Below, piece by piece: positions 34,914-43,449 of a stretch of DNA of 64,000 nucleotides. Both the position numbers and the translations under genes were made by a program. Each line of letters begins with the position of its first letter. Positions within the stretch are counted from its first letter, which is position 1. The notes beneath the pieces are model-generated. The model made no database searches, was not told where the DNA came from, and was given only the letters and a program-made list of their open reading frames with translations. Source of the stretch: Hymenobacter caeli (GTDB lineage Bacteria > Bacteroidota > Bacteroidia > Cytophagales > Hymenobacteraceae); NCBI RefSeq assembly GCF_013294115.1, contig NZ_JABSNP010000005.1, positions 1 to 64,000 on the forward strand. Direction: 5' to 3'.

Positions 34914-34921
34914 TATCTTTA
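34914..34921 (+). promoter_or_regulatory. -7-like box TATCTTTA
   Basis: TATCTTTA (one mismatch to TAnnTTTG) ends 4 nt before the ATG at 34926, the same spacing as at rlmN. Confidence 0.4.
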
Positions 34922-34925
34922 AACC

Positions 34926-35552
34926 ATGGCCTACAGCGATTTTTCTTCTCTTGAGTTAAAGCGCCGGTTTGGCATTCGCTTCCGGGCAGAATCCCTGTTT
35001 TCGGAGCCGCGGGAAATCCAGCCGAGTGCCTGGCTCCAAGAAACCCTGCGCCTGGGGCAGGAGCTGGGGTTTAACAGTGAAAAGTCGCGCTCGGAGCGCT
35101 TGGTTACGCCGTTACTACTGGAGCTGAGCAACTTGAACCAGCACCGGTTTGCTATTTATTCGGGCATGAACCTCGACGTGGACGAGCTAAACGGCTTGAA
35201 AGGGGAGTGTGATTTCATTTTTTCCTTCAGCCGGATTCAGGATTTTGTGACGGCCCCCATCTTCTGCATCACGGAGGCCAAAAAGCAAGACCTGGAGCAC
35301 GGCACAGTGCAGTGCGCCGCCCAGCTGCTGGGGGCCCGGCGGCTGAACGAAGCCGAGCAAAACGCCATTCCGGTCATCTACGGCTGCTCCACCACCGGCA
35401 TCGAATGGCGTTTTTTGAAGTTGGTAGGGCAGGAAATCATCATCGACGAAGCCCGGCTGACGCTGGCCGAATTGCCCCGGCTGTTGGGCATCCTCCAGGC
35501 CGTAATTGATGCCGCCGGGGCGACTTTGCCATCCGCTGAGTGCCCAGCGTAG
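34926..35552 (+). CDS. Hypothetical protein, possible PD-(D/E)XK nuclease fold
   Basis: The 208-residue soluble protein has Asp96 in GLKGECDFIFSF, and ITEAKK with Glu117 and Lys119 about 20 residues on, on what look like adjacent strands. This D...ExK spacing is the core of PD-(D/E)XK nucleases, and SEKSRSERLV (about 51-60) could supply the N-terminal acidic residue. Similar uncharacterised proteins occur in cyanobacteria and Bacteroidota. No methylase, helicase or other defence gene is adjacent. The fold call is inference. Confidence 0.6.
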   Translation: MAYSDFSSLELKRRFGIRFRAESLFSEPREIQPSAWLQETLRLGQELGFNSEKSRSERLVTPLLLELSNLNQHRFAIYSGMNLDVDELNGLKGECDFIFSFSRIQDFVTAPIFCITEAKKQDLEHGTVQCAAQLLGARRLNEAEQNAIPVIYGCSTTGIEWRFLKLVGQEIIIDEARLTLAELPRLLGILQAVIDAAGATLPSAECPA

Positions 35553-35730
35553 CCGCACGGCCGCGGCAGACCCGGCTGGGGCCCGCAACGTGCGAGGCTT
35601 CTGCTTTGCCAACCCGAACTGGACGCCCAATGCGAAGCAGGCCGCCCGTTTCCCGCGCGGATTACGTACTGAGGCTCACCGCCGCCCGGCAACCGTGCGT
35701 AACTTGCGGCCCCAAACCCGTCTTCACTTC

Positions 35731-35958
35731 ATGAAAAAGCTGCTGTTCCCCGGCCTGCTGGCCGCCACCCTGTGTTCGCTTTCCCTCACGTCCTGCGGCT
35801 CGTCGTCCGATGCCGACGACAACGCCCGCGTGACGGCCCTGCCGCCGCTGCCCGCCGCCCCCGACACCACCAAAGGGGCCCAGCAGCCCGCGGCCATGCG
35901 CGAGCTGAACTCGGTGAACGCCACCAAAGACATCAAAAACATGCAGCCGCAGATGTAG
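35731..35958 (+). CDS. Small lipoprotein
   Basis: The 75-residue protein has a clear type II signal (MKKLLFPGLLAATLCSLSLTSC, lipobox LTSC shown in part). The rest is a short, disordered, Pro/Ala/Asp-rich chain ending KDIKNMQPQM. It has no domain. TAACTTG about 25 nt upstream is a weak -7 box. Typical of the many small outer-envelope lipoproteins of the phylum. Confidence 0.6.
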   Translation: MKKLLFPGLLAATLCSLSLTSCGSSSDADDNARVTALPPLPAAPDTTKGAQQPAAMRELNSVNATKDIKNMQPQM

Positions 35959-36078
35959 CACCCGGCCGCTGCGCTGGGGGCCCTTCTGTTTTCCTGCCTT
36001 CGATTGGGCTGTTGCCGCGGGTGCGGCGGCAGCCCAATTACTTTTACGGGCCCGTCCCCTTCCCTCCTTCTACCTGCT

Positions 36079-36633
36079 ATGGCCGCCGACCCCGCTTCTG
36101 CTCCCGATGGATTTCCCGTGCTGCGCCGCGGCCGCGAGGCCGACCTGCCCCAGGTGCTGGCCCTGATTCAGGAGCTGGCCGTGTACGAAAAAGCGCCCGA
36201 TGCCGTGACCAACACCCTGGCCGAGATGCGGCGCGACGGGTTCGGGCCCCGGCCCATCTTCGGGTTTTTCGTGCTCGAAAACGCCGCGCAGCAGCTCGTC
36301 GGCCTGGCTTTGTTCTACACCGCCTACTCCACCTGGAAGGGCCGGATGCTCTACCTCGAAGACCTGGTCATCACCGGGGCCGCCCGCCGCGGGGGCCTGG
36401 GCCGCGTACTCTTCGACGCCGTGGTGGCCGAGGCCCGCGCCACCGGGGCCCACCGCCTGAAGTGGCAGGTGCTGGACTGGAACGCGCCCGCCATCGGCTT
36501 CTACCAGAAGCTGGGGGCCCAGATCGAAACCGAGTGGCTGAACGGCAACCTCGACGCGGCCCAGCTGGCCGCCTACGCCGTGGGGCCCGCCGCGCAAGCC
36601 GTGGTGGCCGCCAGCACCTTGCATAGCTTTTAG
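36079..36633 (+). CDS. GNAT N-acetyltransferase (diamine/thialysine acetyltransferase-like)
   Basis: The 184-residue enzyme has GREADLPQVLALIQELAVYEKAPDAV near the start, GLALFYTAYSTWKGRMLYLEDLVI in the middle, an acetyl-CoA loop ARRGGLGRVLFDAVV and LKWQVLDWNAPAIGFYQKLGA near the end. This pattern matches the SSAT/thialysine branch of GNAT enzymes. The amine substrate is not known. The ATG at 36079 was chosen. Confidence 0.88.
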   Translation: MAADPASAPDGFPVLRRGREADLPQVLALIQELAVYEKAPDAVTNTLAEMRRDGFGPRPIFGFFVLENAAQQLVGLALFYTAYSTWKGRMLYLEDLVITGAARRGGLGRVLFDAVVAEARATGAHRLKWQVLDWNAPAIGFYQKLGAQIETEWLNGNLDAAQLAAYAVGPAAQAVVAASTLHSF

Positions 36634-36907
36634 CGCCGCCTTGCTTTTGGCGCACCGGGCTGGCCGCCAAACGAGCCCCCGCCGGCTGGGCCAATTGCTT
36701 CCCTGCCGCGGCGGTGCGCGGCCGCGGCCGTGCGCGGGAAAGACCGCCGCTTCAGCGCCGGCCTCTGCGCCGCTTTCCCCTCGCCGGGCAGGGCTGGGCG
36801 GCCAGCATCGAAACGAAGGCGGTTTCGCCGGCCACCGATTTCAGCTACGGCTTCCAGGACCTGGATTTGTCGCACGGGCCGCAGGGCCCCGGCGCAGGCC
36901 AGCGGCC

Positions 36908-39043
36908 CTACAGCCGCAAAAACTTCCGGCTCTGGTAACCACCCTGCCCATCCTGCCAGCGGAAGATGTAGAAGCCCGGCCGCAGCGCGGCCACGTCGAA
37001 CGTGAGCACGTTGAGGCCGGGCAGCACGGCGGCGGCGGCCAAGCGGTAGCGGCGGCCCAGCTCGTCGTAGAGGCTGTACACCAGCGGCGCGTCGGTGGCG
37101 GCGGTGTACTGGAAATTGAGCTGCGTGCCCGTGACCGGGTTGGGAAACAGCGCCGCCGCGGGGGCCCCGGCGGGGGCCAGCAGCAGAGGCGCGGCGTAGT
37201 CGCGGGTGCCGTCGGGGCGCACCAGGCCCAGGCGGTAGTACGCGAGGCGGGCGGGGGCCTGGGCATCGGCCACCTGGTAGGCCGTGCCGGGGGGGCCCAG
37301 CGCCACGGCGGCCACGCGCTGCCAGCCGGCGGTGGCGGCGGCCGTGTCGAGGCCCGCGCTGCGCTCCACCACGAAGCTGCTCAGGAAGCAGTCGTCCTGG
37401 GTGGCCCAGCGCAGCACGGGGCCACCGGTTTCGGTGGCTGCGGTGAGGGCCGTGAGCGGGGCCGGCAGCAGGGCCGGCCCGCCGCAGCCGCGGTTGCGGA
37501 AGCTGCGGGTGCGCAGCACCTGGCGGCCCCCGGCCACGTCGCTTTCGGGGGCGAGCTGGCGCGAGTTCTGGCCCCGGGCAATGGCGTAGTGCATGATGGC
37601 CCCCGGCCGGATGAGGTGGCTGAGCTGCTGGGCGTGGCCCAGCTCGTGCACGGCCACCGACTCAAAATCGACCTGCTGGCCCACGGCGATGGCCGGCCCG
37701 AACTGGAACGCAATGGCGCTGCTATACTGCGTGTCAATCTCGTTGACGTAGAACACCACCGAGCGGTCGGGGGCGTAGCAGCCCTGGTAGTAGCTGGTGG
37801 TGCGCCCCAAAATGCCCGCCGGCAGCGCGGCGCTGGCCTGGTCGAAAGCCACCACGCTCAGGCCGTCGCTGGCGATGTCGTTGGCCGTGGCCGGGGGCCC
37901 CAGCTCCCAGTTCATGCCCGTTTGGCAGCGCCAGGTGGCCAGGGCCCGCTGCCAGGCCGCGCCGGCCGCCGCGTTGGCCCCGAAGTTGGGCGCGTAGCGG
38001 AAAGTGAGGCCCCCGTGGGCATTGTTGGCCACGTGGTTGGGGCGCTGCACGTTGGGCGGCACGTCGGTGCTGGCCACGTTGGTGAGGGCGTACACCACGG
38101 TGAGGGCCCCCGGGCTGGCCGCCGCGCTGCCGCCGTCGGGCGTGACGCGCACTACCCCCGTGCCCGCCGGGTGGCCGCCCGCGCCCGCCGACGGCACCCG
38201 CACCTGAATGGCGTTGTCGGCCCAGGCCAGGTAGTCGGCCGCCAGCGGCTGCACGGTGGTGCGCCCCCCGTCGTCGGCGTTGGCAAACTCCACGAAGCCC
38301 CCGCCCCGCGTCGCCCCGAACCCGCTGCCCTGCACGGTGAGCACGGCCCCGGTGCCGGCCGGCAGCTGCGCCGGCTGCAAGCCCGTGACGACGGCCACCG
38401 CCGCGCCTTTGGCCGCAACCAACGGCCGGGCCTGCGCAGCGGCGAGGGCCGGGTTGGGGCGCAGGGCCAGGCGCGGCCGGGTGCCCGCCGGGTCCAGGGC
38501 CCGGTAAAAGGCCGCGTCGATGGCCGGGTAGGCGCGGAACGGGTCGGCGGCCGTGGCGCGGGCCAGGTCGTAGGCCACGAAGCCCTGCGTGCTGCCGTAG
38601 GCGGCGTATGCGGGGCCCGCGAGGCCCAGACCGGGCCAGGGCGCGGGGCCCAGAAACAATACCCCCTGCTGGCCGGGGGTCAGGCGCAGCGTGTTGGTCA
38701 GCACCTGCTGGTCGGGCCCCAGCCGGCCGCCTTCGGTCACCACCACCAGGCCGGCGGTGTCGGCGGCGCTGCCCTTCAGCAGGCCGAACACCCGCAGGCG
38801 GTGCCGGGTGAACAGGTGCCGGTGGCCGGCGTCCCAGAAGCTGCGGGCGTCGAGCACCTGGGCTTCGGCGATGAGCGTAGCCGCGGCCGCCCGCTGGGCC
38901 GGCGCGATGGGCACCAGCAGGCAAGGCGCGGCTTCGGCGGCGGGCAGGCTTTGGGCCCCGGCGGGCACGGCGGCCAGCGCGGCAGCCAACCCCAGCAGGG
39001 CCCCACGGCCCCGCGCAACAATAGTAATAATCGACATATCCAA
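36908..39043 (-). CDS. Secreted metalloprotease with IPT/TIG domain and T9SS sorting domain
   Basis: The 711-residue protein has a signal peptide (residues 1-31) and a region of about 35-200 without a known domain. An IPT/TIG-like domain follows at about 218-315 (AVLTVQGSGFGATRGGG), then a matrixin-like metalloprotease domain at about 330-500. The zinc motif is HELGHAQQLSH (H466, E467, H470, H476) with the Met-turn at M484 (GAIMHYA). The C-terminal 80 residues (LFPNPVTG ... GFYIFRWQDG ... KFLRL) are a type A T9SS sorting signal, so it is probably exported across the outer membrane and cell-surface bound or released. Confidence 0.88.
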   Translation of the reverse strand: MDMSIITIVARGRGALLGLAAALAAVPAGAQSLPAAEAAPCLLVPIAPAQRAAAATLIAEAQVLDARSFWDAGHRHLFTRHRLRVFGLLKGSAADTAGLVVVTEGGRLGPDQQVLTNTLRLTPGQQGVLFLGPAPWPGLGLAGPAYAAYGSTQGFVAYDLARATAADPFRAYPAIDAAFYRALDPAGTRPRLALRPNPALAAAQARPLVAAKGAAVAVVTGLQPAQLPAGTGAVLTVQGSGFGATRGGGFVEFANADDGGRTTVQPLAADYLAWADNAIQVRVPSAGAGGHPAGTGVVRVTPDGGSAAASPGALTVVYALTNVASTDVPPNVQRPNHVANNAHGGLTFRYAPNFGANAAAGAAWQRALATWRCQTGMNWELGPPATANDIASDGLSVVAFDQASAALPAGILGRTTSYYQGCYAPDRSVVFYVNEIDTQYSSAIAFQFGPAIAVGQQVDFESVAVHELGHAQQLSHLIRPGAIMHYAIARGQNSRQLAPESDVAGGRQVLRTRSFRNRGCGGPALLPAPLTALTAATETGGPVLRWATQDDCFLSSFVVERSAGLDTAAATAGWQRVAAVALGPPGTAYQVADAQAPARLAYYRLGLVRPDGTRDYAAPLLLAPAGAPAAALFPNPVTGTQLNFQYTAATDAPLVYSLYDELGRRYRLAAAAVLPGLNVLTFDVAALRPGFYIFRWQDGQGGYQSRKFLRL

Positions 39044-39092
39044 CGGCAGCGCTAAAAACGAAATCAGAGCAGTTTACGAGTTATTATGGCAG

Positions 39093-39167
39093 GAATTAAA
39101 AATTAAAAATGATGAATTAAAAAACTGACATTCAGACTTTTAATTCATCATTTTTAATTTTTAATTC
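39093..39167. repeat. AT-rich perfect inverted repeat (30-bp arms)
   Basis: GAATTAAAAATTAAAAATGA... at 39093-39122 pairs perfectly with 39138-39167. Strongly AT-rich in a GC-rich region, between convergence-free minus-strand genes. Confidence 0.88.
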
Positions 39168-39200
39168 TACCTTGGGCTTTGCACTCACCCGAGACCTGCC

Positions 39201-40181
39201 CTAAGGTACGAGCGCACCGGCCGGTCCGGGTTGCGGCTGCCACGAGGGCGTGCCCCCGGCCACGCGCGGCCAGCCGTCGGGGTCGTAGTCGAGGCGGTCG
39301 AGCAGCAGGGCGCGGCGGGTGTAGCCCTCCGCGTCGTCGATGGCCGCGAAGGTGGGGCGGCGCACGTCGATGGCGTGGTAGGCCAGCCAGTCCTGCCCGG
39401 CGGCATCGGTCACGACGCAGTTGTGGCCCGGCGCGAGCCAGTGGGCGTTGGCCGCCACCACGGGCGCGGGCTGCACCTCGAACGGCCCCGTGGCGGCGCG
39501 GCTGCGGGCCACCAGCACGGCGTAGTGGGCCCGGGGCCCGCAGCAGTTATCGCCCGAAAAAAACAGGTAGTACCAGCCGTCGCGCCGGTGCAGCCAGCTG
39601 GCCTCGATGAGGCGGTGGTAGTTGGCGGCATCGTCGGCCGGGCCGCTGGGCTGCACCACGGCCCGGGCCGCGCTGCTGGGCGCGAAGCTCACCCGGTCCT
39701 CGGCCAGCGCCTGCACCCACAGCGGCCCGAAGCCCGAGCCCCAGTACAGCAGCCGCTGGCCGGTGGCGGGGTCGTCGTAGGCCATCGGGTCGATGCAGGT
39801 GAAGCCGGGGCCCCGCAGCAGCGGCCGGCCGCTGTCCACGAACGGGCCGGCGGGGCCGTCGGCCACGGCCACGGCCAGCGCCAGGGCCCCGTCGGGCGCG
39901 TCGTCGGGCCGGGCCGAGTAATACAGGTAGTAGCGGCCAGCGGCTTCGCTCACGTGGGGGGCCCACAGCTTCTGGGTGGCGGCGGCCCAGGCGGGCTTGT
40001 GGGGCAGGGCGTCGCCGAGGTATTCCCAGGCCGTCAGGTCGCGCGAGCGGGCTACCTGGATGTTCACGATGCGCCCGTCGGCCAGCCGGGTTTGGGTGCC
40101 GTAGGCGTAGTACCAGCCGTCGGCGGCCCGGATGATGGTGGGGTCGGGAAAGTTGTCGTCGAGGATGGGATTGGTGTACAT
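39201..40181 (-). CDS. Glycoside hydrolase family 43 protein
   Basis: The 326-residue five-bladed propeller enzyme shows the GH43 residues: Asp13 (FPDPTII, general base), Asp131 (TCIDPMAYDD, pKa modulator) and Glu193 (RLIEASWLH, general acid). The family cleaves arabinan or xylan side chains; the closest pattern is arabinan endo-1,5-alpha-arabinosidase-like. It has no signal peptide, so it would act inside the cell on imported oligosaccharides. No SusC/SusD pair or other polysaccharide genes are near. Confidence 0.9.
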   Translation of the reverse strand: MYTNPILDDNFPDPTIIRAADGWYYAYGTQTRLADGRIVNIQVARSRDLTAWEYLGDALPHKPAWAAATQKLWAPHVSEAAGRYYLYYSARPDDAPDGALALAVAVADGPAGPFVDSGRPLLRGPGFTCIDPMAYDDPATGQRLLYWGSGFGPLWVQALAEDRVSFAPSSAARAVVQPSGPADDAANYHRLIEASWLHRRDGWYYLFFSGDNCCGPRAHYAVLVARSRAATGPFEVQPAPVVAANAHWLAPGHNCVVTDAAGQDWLAYHAIDVRRPTFAAIDDAEGYTRRALLLDRLDYDPDGWPRVAGGTPSWQPQPGPAGALVP

Positions 40182-40238
40182 TGTTGGGAAGCGGGAAGTG
40201 AGGGGTGGGGGGCGAGGGGTGGGAAATGAGGAGCGGGG

Positions 40239-40378
40239 CCGGGCTGCCGGCTTTTCGCCGGCTGCCCGGTAATCGTTGAATCGTTAAACCGTAGCCAAGC
40301 CGTGGCGTGCATCGCCCGGCAATTACGCAGGAGAGCAGCAACGATTACCGGGCAGCCGGCGAAAAGCCGGCAGCCCGG
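40239..40378. repeat. Inverted repeat with perfect 39-bp arms
   Basis: Arms 40239-40277 and 40340-40378 enclose 62 nt. Each arm contains a small palindrome (GCCGGCTTTTCGCCGGC-type) and ends in AATCGTT/AACGATT. A related single arm lies at 31418-31452. It fills most of the gap between divergent GH43 and M61 genes. Confidence 0.9.
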
Positions 40379-40476
40379 GGCCGGGAGCTCCGCCCTGCCT
40401 TACGCACGCCGCGCGGGGCTGCGCCACCGCTGCCGTTCTTTGCGCCTGCATTTTCCCATTCATTCCCGTTTTTTCT

Positions 40477-42282
40477 TTGAAAACCCTCCTGAGCCTGGCC
40501 GCGCTGCTGGCCGCCGCCGCCGCCCACGCCGCCCCCGCCCCGCCCGAGCTGACCTACACCGTGAGCATGGACCCCACGGCCGCCGCCCACCAGTTCCAGG
40601 TGCGGCTCGAACTGCCCAAACTGGGCAAGGAGCAGGCCGTGTACCAGTTTGCCGCCACCGCGCCCGGCACCTACCAGGTGATGGACATGGGCCGATACGT
40701 GCGCCAGTTCGCGGCCTTCGACGCCCAGGGCCGGCCGCTGGCCAGCAAGCAAATCGGCCCCAACCAGTGGGAGTTGGCCCAGCCCACCAAAACCCGCGAA
40801 ATCCGCTACACCATCGCCGAAACCTGGGCCACGCCCGTGGCCGAGCACAACGTGTACCGCATGTGCGGCTCGTCGCTGGAGGCCGACCACGCCCTGCTCA
40901 ACGGCCAGACGGTGCTCGGCTACCCGCAGGGCTGGCAGGCCAAGCCCCTGCGCCTCAAGCTGAAATACCCCACCACCTGGACCGTGGGCACCGTGCTCGT
41001 GCCCGACGGCGACGGCTACTTCCACGCTAAAAGCTACGACCAGGCCGTGGACTCGCCCATCCTGCTCGGCCGCCTCACCAACGCCGCTACCAAGGTGGGC
41101 AACGCCGACGTGGCCCTGTACTGCTACTCGGCCACCGGCCAAATCGAGGCCTCGCCCCTGCTGGCCGACATGCAGAAGATGCTGGGGGCCGCGCAGGCCT
41201 TTCTGGGCGGCGACCTGCCGGTGAAGCGCTACGCCTTTTTGTACCTGTTCGGCGACAAGTCGGCCGGGGCCTGGGAGCATTCCTACAGCTCGGAGTACAT
41301 CCTGCGGGAAGCGCCCCTCACGCCGGCCTTCGCCCAGGGCGTGGTGGACATCGCCGCGCACGAGTTTTTCCACATCGTGACGCCGCTCAACATCCACTCC
41401 GAAATCATCGAGCACTTCAACTTCGTGCACCCCACCGGCTCCGAGCACCTGTGGCTCTACGAGGGCGTGACGGAGTGGGCCTCGCACATGATGCAGCTGC
41501 GCGGCGGCCTCGTGCCCCTCGACGAGTACCTGGCCACGCTGCACAACGAGGAGCAGTACGACCGCACCCGCTCCGACACCACCTACGCCCTCGGCAAGCT
41601 GGGCCTCAACTCGTTCTCCGATGAAGGGCAGCGCCAGTACGGCAACATCTACCAGCGCGGGGCCCTCACCGCCAGCGCCCTCGACCTGCGCCTGCTCGAG
41701 CTGAGCCACGGCACCCGCGGCCTGCGCGACGTGCTGCTGGAGCTGGCCAAGAAGTACGGCCCCGATCGCCCCATCAGCGAGAAGAACTTCTTCCAGGACT
41801 TCACCGCCCTCACCTACCCCGAAATCGGCGACTTCTTCCGGCGCTACGTGCAGGGGGCCGAGCCGCTGCCGCTGCACGCGTACTTCGGGCGCATCGGCAT
41901 CCGCTACGACGCCACGCTGCACACCGGCCGCCAGGTGGCCACCCTGGGCCCCGTGGCCTACCAGGTGCGCGGCGACGAGGTGTACTTCAAGCAGGTGAGC
42001 CCGGCCCTGCAAGCCGCCGGCGTGGCCGTGGGCGACCAGCTCACCGCCGTGGACGGCACCTTCGTGGACCGCCGCAACTACGCCGCCGCCCTCGACAAAA
42101 TCGCCGCCCGCCCCGCCGGTGCCGACCTCGCCCTCAGCATCCGCCACGCCGGGGCCCCCGCCCAGGAAGTGCGCGTAAAACTGACCGCTAGCGAAGAAAT
42201 TCAGCGCTACCACTTCGCCCCCGACCCCGCCGCCACCCCCGACCAGCTGGCCGCCCGCGCCGCGTGGCTGAAGAACCTGTAA
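40477..42282 (+). CDS. M61 family peptidase with PDZ domain
   Basis: The 601-residue protein has a signal peptide (residues 1-19), an M61 N-terminal domain at about 25-190, the catalytic domain with zinc motif HEFFH (H295, E296, H299) and the downstream Glu329 in WLYEGVTEW. A PDZ domain at about 490-570 contains SPALQAAGVAVGDQLTAVDG. M61 enzymes are glycyl aminopeptidases; Bacteroidota members are exported. It uses a TTG start at 40477, since no ATG precedes the signal peptide. Confidence 0.93.
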   Translation: MKTLLSLAALLAAAAAHAAPAPPELTYTVSMDPTAAAHQFQVRLELPKLGKEQAVYQFAATAPGTYQVMDMGRYVRQFAAFDAQGRPLASKQIGPNQWELAQPTKTREIRYTIAETWATPVAEHNVYRMCGSSLEADHALLNGQTVLGYPQGWQAKPLRLKLKYPTTWTVGTVLVPDGDGYFHAKSYDQAVDSPILLGRLTNAATKVGNADVALYCYSATGQIEASPLLADMQKMLGAAQAFLGGDLPVKRYAFLYLFGDKSAGAWEHSYSSEYILREAPLTPAFAQGVVDIAAHEFFHIVTPLNIHSEIIEHFNFVHPTGSEHLWLYEGVTEWASHMMQLRGGLVPLDEYLATLHNEEQYDRTRSDTTYALGKLGLNSFSDEGQRQYGNIYQRGALTASALDLRLLELSHGTRGLRDVLLELAKKYGPDRPISEKNFFQDFTALTYPEIGDFFRRYVQGAEPLPLHAYFGRIGIRYDATLHTGRQVATLGPVAYQVRGDEVYFKQVSPALQAAGVAVGDQLTAVDGTFVDRRNYAAALDKIAARPAGADLALSIRHAGAPAQEVRVKLTASEEIQRYHFAPDPAATPDQLAARAAWLKNL

Positions 42283-42291
42283 GGAACCTAC

Positions 42292-42347
42292 CCCGAAACG
42301 CGAGAAGCCCCGGCTGCTGGTGCGGCCGGGGCTTCTCGCGTTTCGGG
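42292..42347. terminator. Long GC-rich hairpin after the M61 gene
   Basis: CCCGAAACGCGAGAAGCCCC pairs with its complement across a short loop; there is no T tract. A probable terminator. Confidence 0.6.
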
Positions 42348-42434
42348 ATGGGGCATAGTGGCAGCACTCATTCGAACCTTTTATACTAAATGGTGTCCAA
42401 TTAAATCGCTGTGTCACTGACCGTACCCAGCCCG

Positions 42435-42441
42435 TATCTTG
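42435..42441 (+). promoter_or_regulatory. -7-like box TATCTTG next to a GTG start
   Basis: TATCTTG ends 5 nt before the GTG at 42447, suggesting a leaderless message. Confidence 0.4.
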
Positions 42442-42446
42442 CACAG

Positions 42447-42917
42447 GTGAAACTACTCGCCGTCGGTCTGCTTTTGGCTGCTTTACCTGCGCAAGCGCAG
42501 CAGCAAAAGAGTATGAACCCCATAGAAGGCGCAGACGTGGTGGCAGTACTGCTGGCCGACAGCGGAACCGTGGCTTTGGCCCGGACTGCGCGAATACTTG
42601 AGGCACGTGGCTATCACCCACAGCCCCGGGACCCTGCGGCGTTGTGGATGGAAACCACGCCTCATAAAATTCCCGAAGGATGCTTCACTTCGATTCAGGC
42701 GACAGTGATGGGGCACACCGTGTTGCTTTCGGGCAACTCATGGTGCATTTTGACGCACAACAGTCCCCGTCCCTTGTGGTATTCAACCACGAGCCGCGTC
42801 CCCTTTGCCAATTTTGATTGCTATGCGTGGGGCTGGGATGAGCTACAGGCAGTAGCCCACGAGCTATCAGGAATAAGGATCGTGTATTTCCGCCGGCCCT
42901 CGCTTAAGGACCAGTGA
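42447..42917 (+). CDS. Secreted hypothetical protein
   Basis: The 156-residue protein, from a GTG start, has a clean signal peptide (MKLLAVGLLLAALPAQAQ). The mature part has three cysteines (EGCFTSI, NSWCIL, FDCYAW) and no motif I recognise. Its composition is less GC-rich than its neighbours. An earlier GTG at 42411 is in frame but would bury the signal peptide. Function unknown. Confidence 0.62.
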   Translation: MKLLAVGLLLAALPAQAQQQKSMNPIEGADVVAVLLADSGTVALARTARILEARGYHPQPRDPAALWMETTPHKIPEGCFTSIQATVMGHTVLLSGNSWCILTHNSPRPLWYSTTSRVPFANFDCYAWGWDELQAVAHELSGIRIVYFRRPSLKDQ

Positions 42918-42947
42918 GGCTGTTTAAAATTTCGGGCCTTTACGGCG

Positions 42948-42983
42948 GTCCCTTATGCCGAGCACGACCGGGGCATTTCGCGT
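42948..42983 (+). repeat. Decayed single arm of the GTCATGCCGAGCGCAG repeat
   Basis: ATGCCGAGCACGACCGGGGC aligns with one arm of the palindrome at 12631 with several changes, and no second arm is found. Confidence 0.6.
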
Positions 42984-43007
42984 GGGGCAGCCATTTTTGA
43001 AAGTTGT

Positions 43008-43376
43008 ATGGACCTTCCCTCCACGTTCGTTGATGGCACCCAGGTTATTTTTTCCAGCGGGAATACAATTGATTTTCAGAGCCGCATTTTAAAAATCCTG
43101 CAACTGGAGCAGGTAATTGTTATCATCCCACTGAGACAGCCGCCACAACTAGACGGCAACAACGTGTTTGCATTCACCCAGCAGGGTGATTTTTTGTGGC
43201 GCATTGAAGCCGCAAATTTTATTTCTGATACTCTGCCAGAATGCCAATTTGTTGACGCCAAAGTATCCACACAAGTCGGCCGCTCAGACCAATTGCTATT
43301 GTATAATTGGTGCGAACGAATGTTGCGCGTTAATCCATTTACTGGCGAGGTATTAAAAATCGTCCCCACCCGGTGA
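43008..43376 (+). CDS. Small hypothetical protein, AT-rich
   Basis: The 122-residue soluble protein has a beta pattern (VIVIIPLRQPP, NNVFAFTQQGDFLWRIE, RVNPFTGEVLKIV) that recalls one or two blades of a propeller-type repeat. Similar orphan proteins, with an 'AFD..G..LW.I' core, are known. Its base composition is much lower in GC than the flanks, and it lies next to a decayed repeat arm, so it may have been acquired by transfer. Function unknown. Confidence 0.55.
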   Translation: MDLPSTFVDGTQVIFSSGNTIDFQSRILKILQLEQVIVIIPLRQPPQLDGNNVFAFTQQGDFLWRIEAANFISDTLPECQFVDAKVSTQVGRSDQLLLYNWCERMLRVNPFTGEVLKIVPTR

Positions 43377-43449
43377 CAACTCACACTCGGTTATTTCGCT
43401 AAATAAATCCGACACCGATGTACTGCTCACGCAACTTGCTCTCCGCCAG

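Noticed and set aside
36634..36907. Possible small gene between the GNAT and metalloprotease genes
   Set aside because: The available frame (36630-36875, minus) is Arg/Pro/Gly-rich without protein-like pattern.
36641..39055. 804-codon plus-strand frame over the metalloprotease
   Set aside because: It is antisense to a gene with clear domains, and the translation is low-complexity Gly/Gln/His/Arg without any pattern.
40345..42621. 758-codon minus-strand frame over the M61 peptidase
   Set aside because: Antisense shadow of a full M61 enzyme; it crosses the inverted repeat and terminator.
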